Assembly: GCA_964606665.1 (NCBI GenBank)
Contig: CAZSHS010000005.1
Coordinates: 1-64,000 of the forward strand
From: Aved-18 sp964606665
GTDB lineage: Bacteria; Cyanobacteriota; Vampirovibrionia; Obscuribacterales; Obscuribacteraceae
Direction: 5' to 3'
Length of the DNA stretch: 64,000 nucleotides
The position numbers and the translations under genes are program-made. Below are positions 43,959-53,026 of the stretch, piece by piece; positions within the stretch are counted from its first letter, which is position 1; each line of letters begins with the position of its first letter. Below the pieces are notes generated by a model. The model saw only the letters and a program-made list of their open reading frames with translations, ran no database searches and was not told the origin of the DNA.

Positions 43959-44228
43959 TCATCTCTCGCATACAAATTTTTCCCACTCAAACTCTAGGAC
44001 ATCCCGGTTTTTTACAATGTATTCTCGCAAACGCTGCAAATCTTTTCTGTTAGGACCACCTTTTAGCTTCCACTTCACTTCGAATTCGAGATGCTTATCA
44101 TTTGAGACTTTAAAATAGACTTTCAGTCCCCAACATCCCGCTTTTCTGGCATGAAAATGAGGTGGTTCATGATCATTGAAATGGAATAAAATTTCTATCC
44201 CATCCAACTGATGCTGTGACTTGGGCAT
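43959..44228 (-). CDS. DUF4160 domain protein, putative toxin partner
   Basis: The start is the ATG at 44228, with AAGGAG eight bases upstream; a longer frame from 44369 is rejected. The 89-residue product matches DUF4160: DGIEILFHFNDHEPPHFHAR is the conserved core, with the PPHFHA motif, followed by a charged tail. Biochemical activity of DUF4160 is not established. It precedes the DUF2442-HTH gene by 17 bases. Confidence 0.85.
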   Translation of the reverse strand: MPKSQHQLDGIEILFHFNDHEPPHFHARKAGCWGLKVYFKVSNDKHLEFEVKWKLKGGPNRKDLQRLREYIVKNRDVLEFEWEKFVCER

Positions 44229-44397
44229 AAAACTCACTCCTTCTGAGCATAGCACAAGAGCGGTCATTTTTTCCTCATTTAAGAAAAAAAATTGTCCGCT
44301 CACTAACCGTATAAAAATGCTAGCGCAAATCAAACTTTTCCTCGGCGAAAAAATCGCACGTTCAGGCAAGGCCTTGCTTAAACGTGCTCAGATAAGG

Positions 44398-44414
44398 GGT
44401 ATTATTCTAATACC
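44398..44414 (+). promoter_or_regulatory. Inverted repeat directly before the start codon of the third Clp-N gene
   Basis: GGTATTA (44398-44404), a 3-base loop and TAATACC (44408-44414) form a perfect 7-bp hairpin that ends one base before the ATG at 44415. The only purine-rich ribosome binding site candidate (AAGGGG, 44394-44399) overlaps its left arm. It could be a translational control hairpin or an operator. Confidence 0.5.
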
Positions 44415-45338
44415 ATGTTCGAACTCTACACCTACGAAGCAATCTACGCTTTGAACGAAGCATTAAAAATAGCGCAGCAGATGGGCTCGCTTTCTGTTGA
44501 GCCTGAGCATATTTTGCTTGGGCTTCGAAAAGAGGGAGTTGGCTCTGCAGCTCGATTTTTAAGACAGAAAAAAATTTCGTTCGAAGATCTGAAGAAGCTG
44601 CTCGACCTAGACTCAAATCCAGATTTGAATGAAAGGAAGATCGGATTCTCAGCGAATAGCAAAGAGATTCTGGATTCGTTGTACAACGAAGCGAAAGAGT
44701 CTAACTGTTCGTTGATAGGTCAAAAAGAACTTTTTCTCAAGCTTGTTGAAAATAGTAAATCGGTTGGTGCCAAACTAAAAGAATTAAATGCAACACCTAC
44801 TGAAGACGAGCTTGAACACTTAGATTTAAAGGAATATGGAAATACTCTCAATCTTCCGCCAGCAAAGCCTGTTGTCTTGCAAAAGCTGCAAGCTTTGAAT
44901 CTAACTGAAATATGGTGCCTTCATTCCTTTTTCATTCAGACCAGCTCGCTTAGAGAAATCAGTATTAAGGGGTTAGATGCAACCCTAAAGGAATCGCTAA
45001 TCGACTTCATTCGCCAAAGATTTGTCGTATTAGGTGACCTGATTGTGCGTAGTGAAGAAGGCGATACTCAGCCTATTCGCGTAAAGCTTGGTCCAGCAGA
45101 TTTAAACGGCTGGAGTTGGGACGAAGACGAGATTATTTTTGATCTGATGCCAGCAGACTTCATAGATACAAGATTGAAAATCGCCGCTCTCAGTTTCATG
45201 GCAGAAATATCGCAATTTCTGAACATGCCAATTTCAATGGCAGACGAAAGTCTCAAAGCTGAGCCCATGATCGTCATGCATCCAGACGGTACCATGGATT
45301 TACATCAAGAATGCGAACTGCAAGAACAATCAGATTAG
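44415..45338 (+). CDS. Third stand-alone Clp-N protein with an unrelated C-terminal domain
   Basis: The 307-residue protein opens MFELYTYEAIYALNEALKIA with the Clp-N motif PEHILLGL (about 30-37) and a second, degenerate half-repeat (about 80-130, LIGQKELFLKLV). There is no ATPase domain. Residues 150-307 form a separate alpha/beta region that I do not recognise, ending in a short acidic tail (MDLHQECELQEQSD). It is the third ATPase-free Clp-N protein in the window, 14 kb from the other two. It converges with the gene at 45361. Confidence 0.75.
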   Translation: MFELYTYEAIYALNEALKIAQQMGSLSVEPEHILLGLRKEGVGSAARFLRQKKISFEDLKKLLDLDSNPDLNERKIGFSANSKEILDSLYNEAKESNCSLIGQKELFLKLVENSKSVGAKLKELNATPTEDELEHLDLKEYGNTLNLPPAKPVVLQKLQALNLTEIWCLHSFFIQTSSLREISIKGLDATLKESLIDFIRQRFVVLGDLIVRSEEGDTQPIRVKLGPADLNGWSWDEDEIIFDLMPADFIDTRLKIAALSFMAEISQFLNMPISMADESLKAEPMIVMHPDGTMDLHQECELQEQSD

Positions 45339-45360
45339 AGCTTTTCGATCTTACTAAATC

Positions 45361-46191
45361 CTATTCGCTCTTCTCTTCTTCTTTTTTGACTTTGAAGAAT
45401 TCTTCAAATTGTCGTTGCGAAATGCCTTGGGCTTTTAAGAACCAGTGCTTAACGCGAGAGATGATGCCGGTTTGCGGCATTTGATAAACACCCGAGCGAA
45501 CATTGGCGATGCGATTGCGATCCAGTTCGTACTTAACTTTAGCCATGTCCGATTTTAATTCGTCTGTTTTGTAAGCAAGACGCATTGCGCGATCTGTTTG
45601 TTCTTGCAGGTCGGGAATGAGCTTCAGTTCCATGTCTTGCGAAGCAATCTTGGCTCTGTCTTCAACGCGATCTGTAAGCAGCTTGATAATTGTGTCTTGC
45701 GCTTCCACAAGTGAGCGACGCAAGTCTGCAATTTCTTGATCTCTATCTTCGATGATGATTCGGATTTCTTCTAATTGCGGATGACTCAAATCGAGCTTGG
45801 TATCAGTCGCAATGGTAGCTGGAAGATCGCCGCCATCTTTGCGAAGCATTTGTGCGAAACCTTCGAGGAAGGTTACCAATTCGTTGCGGCTGACCTTATC
45901 CACTTGCTCGCCGTTAATTTGAGCTAATTTGTCGGTGGCGTCTGTTTTATTACCTGTTTCTAAAGTTTCGCTAACTGTCTCAGGATTGCAATCAACTTCT
46001 CTCTCTGAAGGAAGGACAGATTTCAGTTCCACTTCGATGCGCTCCTCGGTAGACTCTACGGTTTTAGCGGTTTCAGTAGCCTGGGCGGCTTCCACGGGCG
46101 CTTTGGTTTCTTTGCCCTCTTCAACAAAAAGCTTTTCGATTGATTCGGATGTAACACCTTTTGGTGCAGAAGAAGCGTCGGATGTATTCAT
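45361..46191 (-). CDS. Acidic coiled-coil protein of unknown function
   Basis: The 276-residue soluble protein has an acidic low-complexity N-terminal half (Glu, Thr, Val, Ala). A long helical coiled-coil region covers about 130-230 (IIEDRDQEIADLRRSLVEAQ; LIPDLQEQTDRAMRLAYKT). The C-terminus is short and basic-aromatic (SRVKHWFLKAQGIS). No membrane segment or signal peptide is present, and I do not recognise a family. It is 199 bases upstream of the mrdA stop on the same strand, far from the start of that operon. Confidence 0.6.
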   Translation of the reverse strand: MNTSDASSAPKGVTSESIEKLFVEEGKETKAPVEAAQATETAKTVESTEERIEVELKSVLPSEREVDCNPETVSETLETGNKTDATDKLAQINGEQVDKVSRNELVTFLEGFAQMLRKDGGDLPATIATDTKLDLSHPQLEEIRIIIEDRDQEIADLRRSLVEAQDTIIKLLTDRVEDRAKIASQDMELKLIPDLQEQTDRAMRLAYKTDELKSDMAKVKYELDRNRIANVRSGVYQMPQTGIISRVKHWFLKAQGISQRQFEEFFKVKKEEEKSE

Positions 46192-46390
46192 ATAGTCTTG
46201 AAACTCACCGGTTTATGTGGGACGAAAAAAGTGCAAAATGTACCAAGCCAATTATCTCCACAACCCCAAGAAAAGTCTAGGATGGGCATTTTCATATATG
46301 TACAATCTAAATACGATAGTGGCATATACGGTGAATATCTAAATCGCATTTAATTGCGGAATTGATACAAAATCTAATTTTTAAAAGTGG

Positions 46391-48208
46391 TTAGTGGCGA
46401 GGCTTGGCTGCAGGCTTCCTTGGCTTAACATCGGTTACGCCTGGAATAGGCGTCTTTTTGATGCCGAAATACTCCTGCAAAACCATTTTGGCAAGCGGCG
46501 CAGCGGCCGTACCACCGTGACCGCCGTGCTCTACGAATGCGCAAATTGCAATCTCCGGTTTTTCAGACGGTGCATAACAGCAAAACCATCCGTGCGTTTT
46601 ACTGCCTTTGGGAGGAGCTTCAGCAGATCCTGTTTTCCCAGATATCGCCACTTCAGGCATGTTCACGCGACCGGCTGTACCGCCCTGTACAACAGCTCTC
46701 AAGCCGTCCGAAATCACTTTCATATATTCTGGTTTGATTTTCCAAATTTCTGGCTTAGGAGGGGGAACCTGACGATCTCCGATTTTTATGGCAAGGTGCG
46801 AGAAAGGAACGCGACCTTTCATTGCAAGGCCCGAATAAATGCGCGCACCCTGAACCGGCGTAAGCTGAATAAATGTCTGTCCGATAGACATGTGGAGCGT
46901 GTTTCCGGGATACCATTTTTCGTGCATCCGACGCAATTTCCATTCTGAGTCTGGAACAAGACCTGATCTTTCGTTTGGCAACTCGACTCCAGTAGGTCGT
47001 CCAGCGCCAAGCATGTTGCCCCATTTCTTGATCATCTCGGGGGTCATTTTCAAAGCCATGGTGTAGAACGCAGTGTCGCGCGACCATTGCATACATTTGA
47101 CCAGATCAAACAAGCCGCTTGCACTGGTCCAGTCATGAAAGGTGAAGCCACCAAGAGAGACACCACCACTTACGTGAATTTTGTCGCCTGGTTTAACCAC
47201 TTTGTAATCGAGTGCGGCAAGCATTGTAATAGGTTTCCAAATCGAACCTGGCGGAAAACCTGATAATGCGCGGTTATGCAGCGGATGACTTGGATGACTC
47301 AGTAATTTTCGATCTTCTTTTGTAAGTCGACGAGTAAATATATTTGGGTCATAGCTTGGTCGTGATACCAGCGCTAGTATCTCGCCCGATTGTGGATCCA
47401 TCGCAACTATAGCGCCAGATTTTTCACCAAGAGCCTGATAGGCACAGCGTTGCAAGTTCAGGTCCAAAGACAAAATAATGGGTTGGCCAGGAATTGCCTT
47501 TTTGGTAACTATCGGCTTTGCTGTTTCTGCTGACGATTGTCCCATTGCGTTGACGCGCACACGTTGCTCACCATCGACGCCGCGCAACTGATCGTCATAG
47601 ATTTTCTCAATGCCAGACTGTCCCACAACATCGCCCATCTTTCTATCGGGACGGCGCAACATCTGAGGTTTGGTGATCTCACCGCAGTATCCAAGTACGT
47701 GCGCCGTCATCTCGGCATGCGGATAGGTACGGCTTATGTCAGGAAGGATATCAATTCCGGGAAGAAATAATTTCTGCTCGTAAAACTTGCTTACGTGTTC
47801 AAGATTCAAATCGTGCTCTATAACAATAGGCAGAACCGAGCTTGACGCCTTGGCTTTCATCAATCTATCAAATACTTCGGCATATTCTAAGTCTAGAATT
47901 TTAGCGATGCGTGTAGCTAAATCTTGAACATGGTCGAGCTGATTGGGAACAGCAATCATAGACAAAGATTGTTTATTGGTAGCAAGCAAATTACCATGCC
48001 TGTCATACAAACTACCGCGCGGTGCGCGCAAGAAGGTAACGCGTGTGGAGTTGTCTTCAGCAGCGGTTTTATAATACTTATTCTGAATAATCTGAAGCCA
48101 TGTCAAACGAAGTAATAACAAGACCATCGCGGTGATAATCACAAAGGCCAGTACAAAAGCTTTGCCTGTGACTTGATCTGAAAATTTATGGGAAGAAATA
48201 CTTTTCAT
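46391..48208 (-). CDS. mrdA: Penicillin-binding protein 2 (transpeptidase of the elongasome)
   Basis: PBP2 cross-links peptidoglycan during cell elongation. The 605 residues have an N-terminal membrane helix (about 17-37), then the PBP dimerisation domain (FLRAPRGSLYDRHGNLLATN). The transpeptidase has the active-site Ser322 in SIWK (322-325), the SRD motif that matches the SxD usual in PBP2, and KTG (525-527) in SGKTGSAE. Its ATG overlaps the mreD stop by 4 bases, placing it last in mreB-mreC-mreD-mrdA. The tail is Lys/Pro-rich. Confidence 0.95.
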   Translation of the reverse strand: MKSISSHKFSDQVTGKAFVLAFVIITAMVLLLLRLTWLQIIQNKYYKTAAEDNSTRVTFLRAPRGSLYDRHGNLLATNKQSLSMIAVPNQLDHVQDLATRIAKILDLEYAEVFDRLMKAKASSSVLPIVIEHDLNLEHVSKFYEQKLFLPGIDILPDISRTYPHAEMTAHVLGYCGEITKPQMLRRPDRKMGDVVGQSGIEKIYDDQLRGVDGEQRVRVNAMGQSSAETAKPIVTKKAIPGQPIILSLDLNLQRCAYQALGEKSGAIVAMDPQSGEILALVSRPSYDPNIFTRRLTKEDRKLLSHPSHPLHNRALSGFPPGSIWKPITMLAALDYKVVKPGDKIHVSGGVSLGGFTFHDWTSASGLFDLVKCMQWSRDTAFYTMALKMTPEMIKKWGNMLGAGRPTGVELPNERSGLVPDSEWKLRRMHEKWYPGNTLHMSIGQTFIQLTPVQGARIYSGLAMKGRVPFSHLAIKIGDRQVPPPKPEIWKIKPEYMKVISDGLRAVVQGGTAGRVNMPEVAISGKTGSAEAPPKGSKTHGWFCCYAPSEKPEIAICAFVEHGGHGGTAAAPLAKMVLQEYFGIKKTPIPGVTDVKPRKPAAKPRH

Positions 48209-48807
48209 CGTTGATCAGAAAGCTCCCTAAACCGGAGGAACTCATACCATCCACGCATGGGAAAAAATATAAATGGCGCTAAAAGCGAATTTAAGGATGC
48301 TTCGATAAGCGAGACTCTGACTAAATTTTCAAGCACACCTGGTCTACCCACTGTATAAAGTTGGGCTGCCATAATAAGCTCAGACATGAAAGTGAAAACA
48401 AACACAAGTGGAATACAAAAAATAATTGCCCGATTGAAATTGCGCAGACAAAAGTAACCAGCGCTCCAGCCTACAAGCGGATAGCAGATTGGATAAATTG
48501 GCAAAATAGAATTATAAAGCGCAGCAAATGCCGCTCCTAAAAGTGCACCACTGATAGAGCCAGACAAAATTTGCCTGAGCATTACCTCTTTCCAGGTGCT
48601 CAAACGCAATTCATCAAGGGTTGGCGCCTTGACTGGTGATCCCCAGGTCACCGACCAGACAATAATGAAAGTCAAAGCAAGATTGCATTGAACATCAAAT
48701 AAAGTAAGTCTGCTCAAAATACAGAGCTGCAAAATCCATATAAACGAAATGATGAGAGCGACTATGCTAATCGCGCCGATTCTTCGTTGTGTACGAATTG
48801 CTAGCAT
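48205..48807 (-). CDS. mreD: Rod shape-determining protein MreD
   Basis: The 200 residues form about five or six membrane helices, with poor primary-sequence signature as usual for MreD. The identification rests mainly on its size and its place between mreC (13 bases) and mrdA (4-base overlap). MreD helps assemble the elongasome with MreC and PBP2. A coding region for any other membrane protein of this size is unlikely here. Confidence 0.85.
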   Translation of the reverse strand: MLAIRTQRRIGAISIVALIISFIWILQLCILSRLTLFDVQCNLALTFIIVWSVTWGSPVKAPTLDELRLSTWKEVMLRQILSGSISGALLGAAFAALYNSILPIYPICYPLVGWSAGYFCLRNFNRAIIFCIPLVFVFTFMSELIMAAQLYTVGRPGVLENLVRVSLIEASLNSLLAPFIFFPMRGWYEFLRFRELSDQR

Positions 48808-48820
48808 TACAAGGCTGACC

Positions 48821-49609
48821 TCAGATTGGCGGAAGGACCAGAACTTGATCCAGGTCGAAACAATTCTCAGCCAGTTTCACATCTATCTGCATAGAGGCGC
48901 CATTGGTATCACGACGAATTGAAGCTACTTCGCCGACGGGGTGATTATCAGGGAAAGCGCCACCTTTACCGTAACAAATGATTTTATCTCCAACATCCAC
49001 ATTCGTTCCCACTGGAACATAATCTATGATTGCCAAATTTGGTCCATTGCCCGAAATGATACCAGGTAAGCCGATTCGCTTAATTACAACACCCAGTTTT
49101 TGCTCTGGGTCTGTTATTAGTCGAACAACACTTGCATGTTCGCTTGTACTAAAGACTTGACCAACGACACCATCAGCGGTGATAACAGCAGAGCCTTTGA
49201 CTATGCCGTCTGCCTGACCTTTGTCGAGTATCACTTGTTCATACCAGTTGTCGGGCTCTCGTGCGCTCACTTCTGCAGCAACCGCTTTGCGAGACAACTT
49301 GTCGCGCAGACCAAGCATTTTGCGCAGATTATTTGTATCTCGTGCCTGACGTTTTATAGTGGCCAACTCAATTTCGGTTTTGGCAAGCTTGGCTTCTAGT
49401 TCTCTTATGCGCTCAGTAGACTCGAAAACTTTGTCTGCCAGGTCACGCGTAGACTTGACCTGGTAAATACCTTTAGTTAATCCAGCAGATACCCAGGTGC
49501 TTGCAGTCATCAAAAATCCAGATGCAGGACCTGCCAGCATAATTAGAATTATGACCAGAAACACTGCCTCGGCAATGTGTTCTGCCTGATCATTTGAGCG
49601 CGATAACAA
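48821..49609 (-). CDS. mreC: Rod shape-determining protein MreC
   Basis: The 262-residue product has one N-terminal membrane helix (about 14-36). A coiled coil follows (STERIRELEAKLAKTEIELA), then the beta-rich MreC core with DKGQADGIVKGSAVITADGV, VRLITDPEQKLGVVI and the C-terminal VKLAENCFDLDQVLVL. MreC sits in the periplasm and activates PBP2. It lies between mreB (21 bases) and mreD (13 bases). Confidence 0.95.
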   Translation of the reverse strand: MLSRSNDQAEHIAEAVFLVIILIMLAGPASGFLMTASTWVSAGLTKGIYQVKSTRDLADKVFESTERIRELEAKLAKTEIELATIKRQARDTNNLRKMLGLRDKLSRKAVAAEVSAREPDNWYEQVILDKGQADGIVKGSAVITADGVVGQVFSTSEHASVVRLITDPEQKLGVVIKRIGLPGIISGNGPNLAIIDYVPVGTNVDVGDKIICYGKGGAFPDNHPVGEVASIRRDTNGASMQIDVKLAENCFDLDQVLVLPPI

Positions 49610-49630
49610 CTTGAGCTGCCTTGTTTGCGA

Positions 49631-50677
49631 TTACTTGTGATATTGGCAGAGTTCGAGCACTCGACTATAAGTCGGGTCGCTGAGCATCTTGCCGGTGCCT
49701 TTTGCCACTGCCGAGAGCGGATCTTCTGCAATGAATACGGGCACTTCGGTCTCGCTCGAGATGAGCTCGTCGAGCCCCTGCAAGAGCGCTCCACCACCGA
49801 CCACAACAATACCGCGGTTGTAAATATCGGCGGCAAGCTCGGGAGGAGTTTTTTCCAGTGTGTGCTTGATAGCGCCAATGATGGCGCGCAATGGCTCGGC
49901 AATTGCTTCGCGAATTTCGCCGCGACTTACCGTAACTGTTGTGGGCAGCCCGTTTAATAGGCTCAAACCTTTAACGTTGTACTTGTCGTTTTCTTGTGTT
50001 TTCCAAGCCGAACCCAGACGGAATTTGACTTCTTCAGCCGTTTTCTCACCTATTTCAACGCTGTGTACACACTTGAGATATATTCTAATTGCATCAGACA
50101 ACTCGTCGCCTGCAATACGAATTGACTCGTTCACCACGATGCCAGACAAGCTGAGTACTGCTACTTCAGTAGTGCCACCACCAATGTCTATTATCATAGA
50201 CCCGGTCGGTTCGATAACAGGAAGGTCTGCACCGATTGCCGCTGCAAGCGGTTCGTCAGGCATATAAATTCTTGAAGCTTTGGCATTTTCAGCCACGTTT
50301 CTAATTGCGCTCTTTTCTACACTGGTGATGCCCGATGGCACAGCAATAACGATTTCGGGGTTGCGAAGCGCATTGTCATTGGAAGCAACTCGCTTGAGGA
50401 ACTCGTTGAGCATGATTTTGGCATGGTCAAGATCGGCTATGACACCATCTTTGAGCGGTCTTGTCGCTCGCACACCGCGAGGTGTTCGGCCAATCATCGC
50501 CCGCGCTTCTTCACCCACCGCAATGGGTAGATTGGTCGCATCGTCAATTGCAATGACCGACGGTTCTCTCAGCACCACGCCTTGATTTTCAAGATAAATC
50601 AAAGTGTTAGCCGTTCCGAGATCGATGCCAACGCCTTTGCTAAACAAGCCTTTGAGCCAGCCTACCAAGTTAATCAC
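49631..50677 (-). CDS. mreB: Rod shape-determining protein MreB (actin homologue)
   Basis: MreB forms membrane-associated filaments that steer the peptidoglycan machinery. The 348 residues show the actin-fold nucleotide-binding blocks: GIDLGTANTLIYLENQGVVL (phosphate 1), MIDIGGGTTEVAVLSLSGIV (phosphate 2) and VVVGGGALLQGLDELI (adenosine). The start is a GTG at 50677 with GGAGACTTTGAG upstream. It is the first gene of the operon mreB-mreC-mreD-mrdA, and the promoter should lie in the 231 bases upstream, which otherwise contain nothing notable. Confidence 0.97.
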   Translation of the reverse strand: MINLVGWLKGLFSKGVGIDLGTANTLIYLENQGVVLREPSVIAIDDATNLPIAVGEEARAMIGRTPRGVRATRPLKDGVIADLDHAKIMLNEFLKRVASNDNALRNPEIVIAVPSGITSVEKSAIRNVAENAKASRIYMPDEPLAAAIGADLPVIEPTGSMIIDIGGGTTEVAVLSLSGIVVNESIRIAGDELSDAIRIYLKCVHSVEIGEKTAEEVKFRLGSAWKTQENDKYNVKGLSLLNGLPTTVTVSRGEIREAIAEPLRAIIGAIKHTLEKTPPELAADIYNRGIVVVGGGALLQGLDELISSETEVPVFIAEDPLSAVAKGTGKMLSDPTYSRVLELCQYHK

Positions 50678-50908
50678 CTCAAAGTCTCCGAGCTGTTCTT
50701 ACTTCATCTAAAGTCTATCATGGCAGCCTATCAATAACGCCGAATCCGCGCTTGTCAGGTGGATTTGAAGCAAATAGTTTTACTACCTCTTTACTTTTGC
50801 ATATCCGTTACATGTCCGACAGGCGACATCTCTTCACATTTGATTCTGAAATCATTATTGAGTACTTCTTACAAAAAAAAACCACATTCGATACCACAAT
50901 CCGTTCGA

Positions 50909-51299
50909 TCATGCAGCGCACGCCGCATCAGCCTGCAATAATTCCACTGTTCTACCTTCGGGATCTTGCACCAATGCTGACATTCCATGCTGTACTCGCC
51001 GAATCTTTACTGGTTTGCTTACTTCCTAGCCGCTGCGCAAGCTCTTCTTGAGACAACCCGCGCAACTGAGGAGTGGTTGAGCGGCGCTCAGAAACAAGCT
51101 TTACAATCCGCCGAAGAACATCATCCCACGTTTTATAAACCTCATCAGCACCCTCACCGTAGCCATGTGTATCGCTTGAAACCAAGCCAAAACCCTTTTC
51201 CTTTCTCCAAGCTACGGCAAGATGATAATCAGCAAGAAACAAATCCAGATTCCAGACTCCTTTTGCCGAAAGAGGCTTATCAAAGGTATATACCGTCAC
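50909..51299 (-). pseudogene. HTH (XRE-type) regulator gene with a one-base frameshift
   Basis: A frame from a GTG at 51299 reaches an XRE-type helix-turn-helix (LSQEELAQRLGSKQ) and then turns into nonsense ending at 50952. Dropping one base from the TTT at 51014-51016 (an AAA run on the coding strand) restores a frame that continues SKQPVKIRRVQHGMSALVQD and ends with a TGA at 50909-50911. The restored protein would have about 129 residues. The upstream part (LFLADYHLAVAWRKEKGFGL) is of unknown family. The cause may be sequencing error or a real lesion. Confidence 0.65.
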
Positions 51300-51343
51300 G
51301 GATATGTACCTTCAGTGTAATGAAAAATCGCTTTTTCAGCCCC

Positions 51344-52942
51344 TTACGGATTGTATTCTTGAACTTGTTCTTGCAAACTCGAATACTGACTATTGAGTGG
51401 TTCGAGTGCAACGGCTTCTTTAGCTGCTCTTAACGCTTCCTTGTAGTTCGAACAACCTTTCAAAAGAAGCGCCAATGCATACCATTGTTTAGCGTCCTTT
51501 GGAGACAATTTAACAGCGTTAGCTTGACTTTTCAAAGCAGGAAGATTCTGTCCCTGTCGACTTTGCCAGTACGAAAGTCCGCTCCAGCCACGCACTTCTC
51601 TGGGGTTCGCCTTAACCGCCTTCGAGTAAAGCTCCTCCATCTCAAATGGCGACTTGTCAGCCTGCTGTCCCATTTTTTCTAAACTATCAAAACTGGGCGC
51701 AGACATCGAATTGAAAGTGTATATCCCTACTCCACCAACAACTACAATTACAGCCGCCACAGCAGCAATAATCAAAACTCTATTAGGCGCATTTTTGGCA
51801 GAGAACTCGACCGCTTCGTCTAACTGCTCCAGTGCATCATCGTCATCAACGTCTTCTTCTCTGACTTGCGCTGTAGATTTAATGCTTACTTTTTCACGCA
51901 AATAAGATTTGGGCTTGCCTTTCGTCTTAGCAGCCGTTATCACTTCTTCCTCTTCCCAATCAATTGTCTTGCGCACTTCATTGCGATAATTGACCAGGTC
52001 TTCTTTCTTCACCACCGGAACGTGCCCAGTCGTAAGTCCACTAAGCGGAGCATTCGCCTCAGGATCATCATACTCGCTTGATTCATCTTCAAAATCGTTA
52101 GAAGCAGCTTGAGTCGAACTAGTCTTTTGCAAAGGCTGATGGAACACTTCGTTTAATTCCATTTCGTTTACTGCAATATCAAACTCACCACTGCTGATAT
52201 CATCGAATTCATTATTCTCGCCAAACGATGAAGGAAACGGTGGTGACGGTAACGGCGACGGCGACGGCGATGCCGGCGGCACGAACTCAGAAGCAGGAGA
52301 CTCTTGAAGCAAATTTACATTTTGCGGATTGACAACGGGAGGAGATGGTTTAGGGATTTCTTTTTCAGAAGGTGTACGCACCACATTCGGTGCAGGACCA
52401 GAATTAGCAAGAGACGCGAGAACCGATGGCGATTTAGATGGTGGTGGCGCTGGTGGTAGTCCGGTATTCGCGAGCGAAGCCAAAACCGAACTACCGGGAG
52501 GTTTTGCTGGTGCTGTTGAACCCGGCGCCAGTGAAGCCAACCCTGGCGGAAACGTATTTAAAATCTCTGGCATGCTCGGTACCATTTGCGCGAGGGATGA
52601 ACCCTGCGGAGCAAGTGGTATAGCATCTTGCGACCCCCTATCAAACAACAAATTAAGCTGCGAGTCATTGAGGCTCTCCTTCAAGAATGGCTCTAGTATT
52701 GGAGCATATCTATCGGGAGGAATACTTTGCTCTGTCGATGATTCTTCAACAGTACCCGGTAATCGCAACTGCTTCAATTGCCAAATTATTTGCAACAAAC
52801 GTTGAGCGTCGCCGTGGTTTCCACTGCTGATCAGCGTTTCATATCGTTTAGTTTGTTTGTCGATTAGACGATCCAGTCTCAACTGAATTCCGCTTTTGTC
52901 GAAATTCAAATCGTCGTCATCTTTAGCTTGCAACGAATCCAT
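51344..52942 (-). CDS. Membrane protein with proline-rich cytoplasmic part and C-terminal TPRs
   Basis: The 532 residues begin with a helical region and continue with a long Pro/Ser/Ala-rich low-complexity part (about 110-260). An acidic stretch and one membrane helix at about 387-406 (VLIIAAVAAVIVVVGGVGIY) follow. At the C-terminus there are TPR repeats (VRGWSGLSYWQSRQGQNLPA; AKQWYALALLLKGCSNYKEA). This layout resembles a scaffold that collects partners on both sides of the membrane, but no function is known. It is on the same strand as mreB, with a frameshifted gene between. Confidence 0.7.
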   Translation of the reverse strand: MDSLQAKDDDDLNFDKSGIQLRLDRLIDKQTKRYETLISSGNHGDAQRLLQIIWQLKQLRLPGTVEESSTEQSIPPDRYAPILEPFLKESLNDSQLNLLFDRGSQDAIPLAPQGSSLAQMVPSMPEILNTFPPGLASLAPGSTAPAKPPGSSVLASLANTGLPPAPPPSKSPSVLASLANSGPAPNVVRTPSEKEIPKPSPPVVNPQNVNLLQESPASEFVPPASPSPSPLPSPPFPSSFGENNEFDDISSGEFDIAVNEMELNEVFHQPLQKTSSTQAASNDFEDESSEYDDPEANAPLSGLTTGHVPVVKKEDLVNYRNEVRKTIDWEEEEVITAAKTKGKPKSYLREKVSIKSTAQVREEDVDDDDALEQLDEAVEFSAKNAPNRVLIIAAVAAVIVVVGGVGIYTFNSMSAPSFDSLEKMGQQADKSPFEMEELYSKAVKANPREVRGWSGLSYWQSRQGQNLPALKSQANAVKLSPKDAKQWYALALLLKGCSNYKEALRAAKEAVALEPLNSQYSSLQEQVQEYNP

Positions 52943-53026
52943 ACAGCAAGGACTGCTTTACTTCCATACATTAAACGCCATCTACTTATACTTACCCAAT
53001 AAATGGCGCAACTGACCGGAATACGG

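Noticed and set aside
50909..51016. Restored C-terminus of the frameshifted HTH gene looks like a glyoxalase (VOC) end (DPEGRTVELLQ)
   Set aside because: Only a short match, and the upstream sequence is a helix-turn-helix with no VOC fold; probably coincidence.
52200..52560. Plus-strand frames opposite the proline-rich region
   Set aside because: Low-complexity antisense of Pro/Ser/Ala codons gives long open frames by composition; the minus-strand gene has a membrane helix and TPRs.
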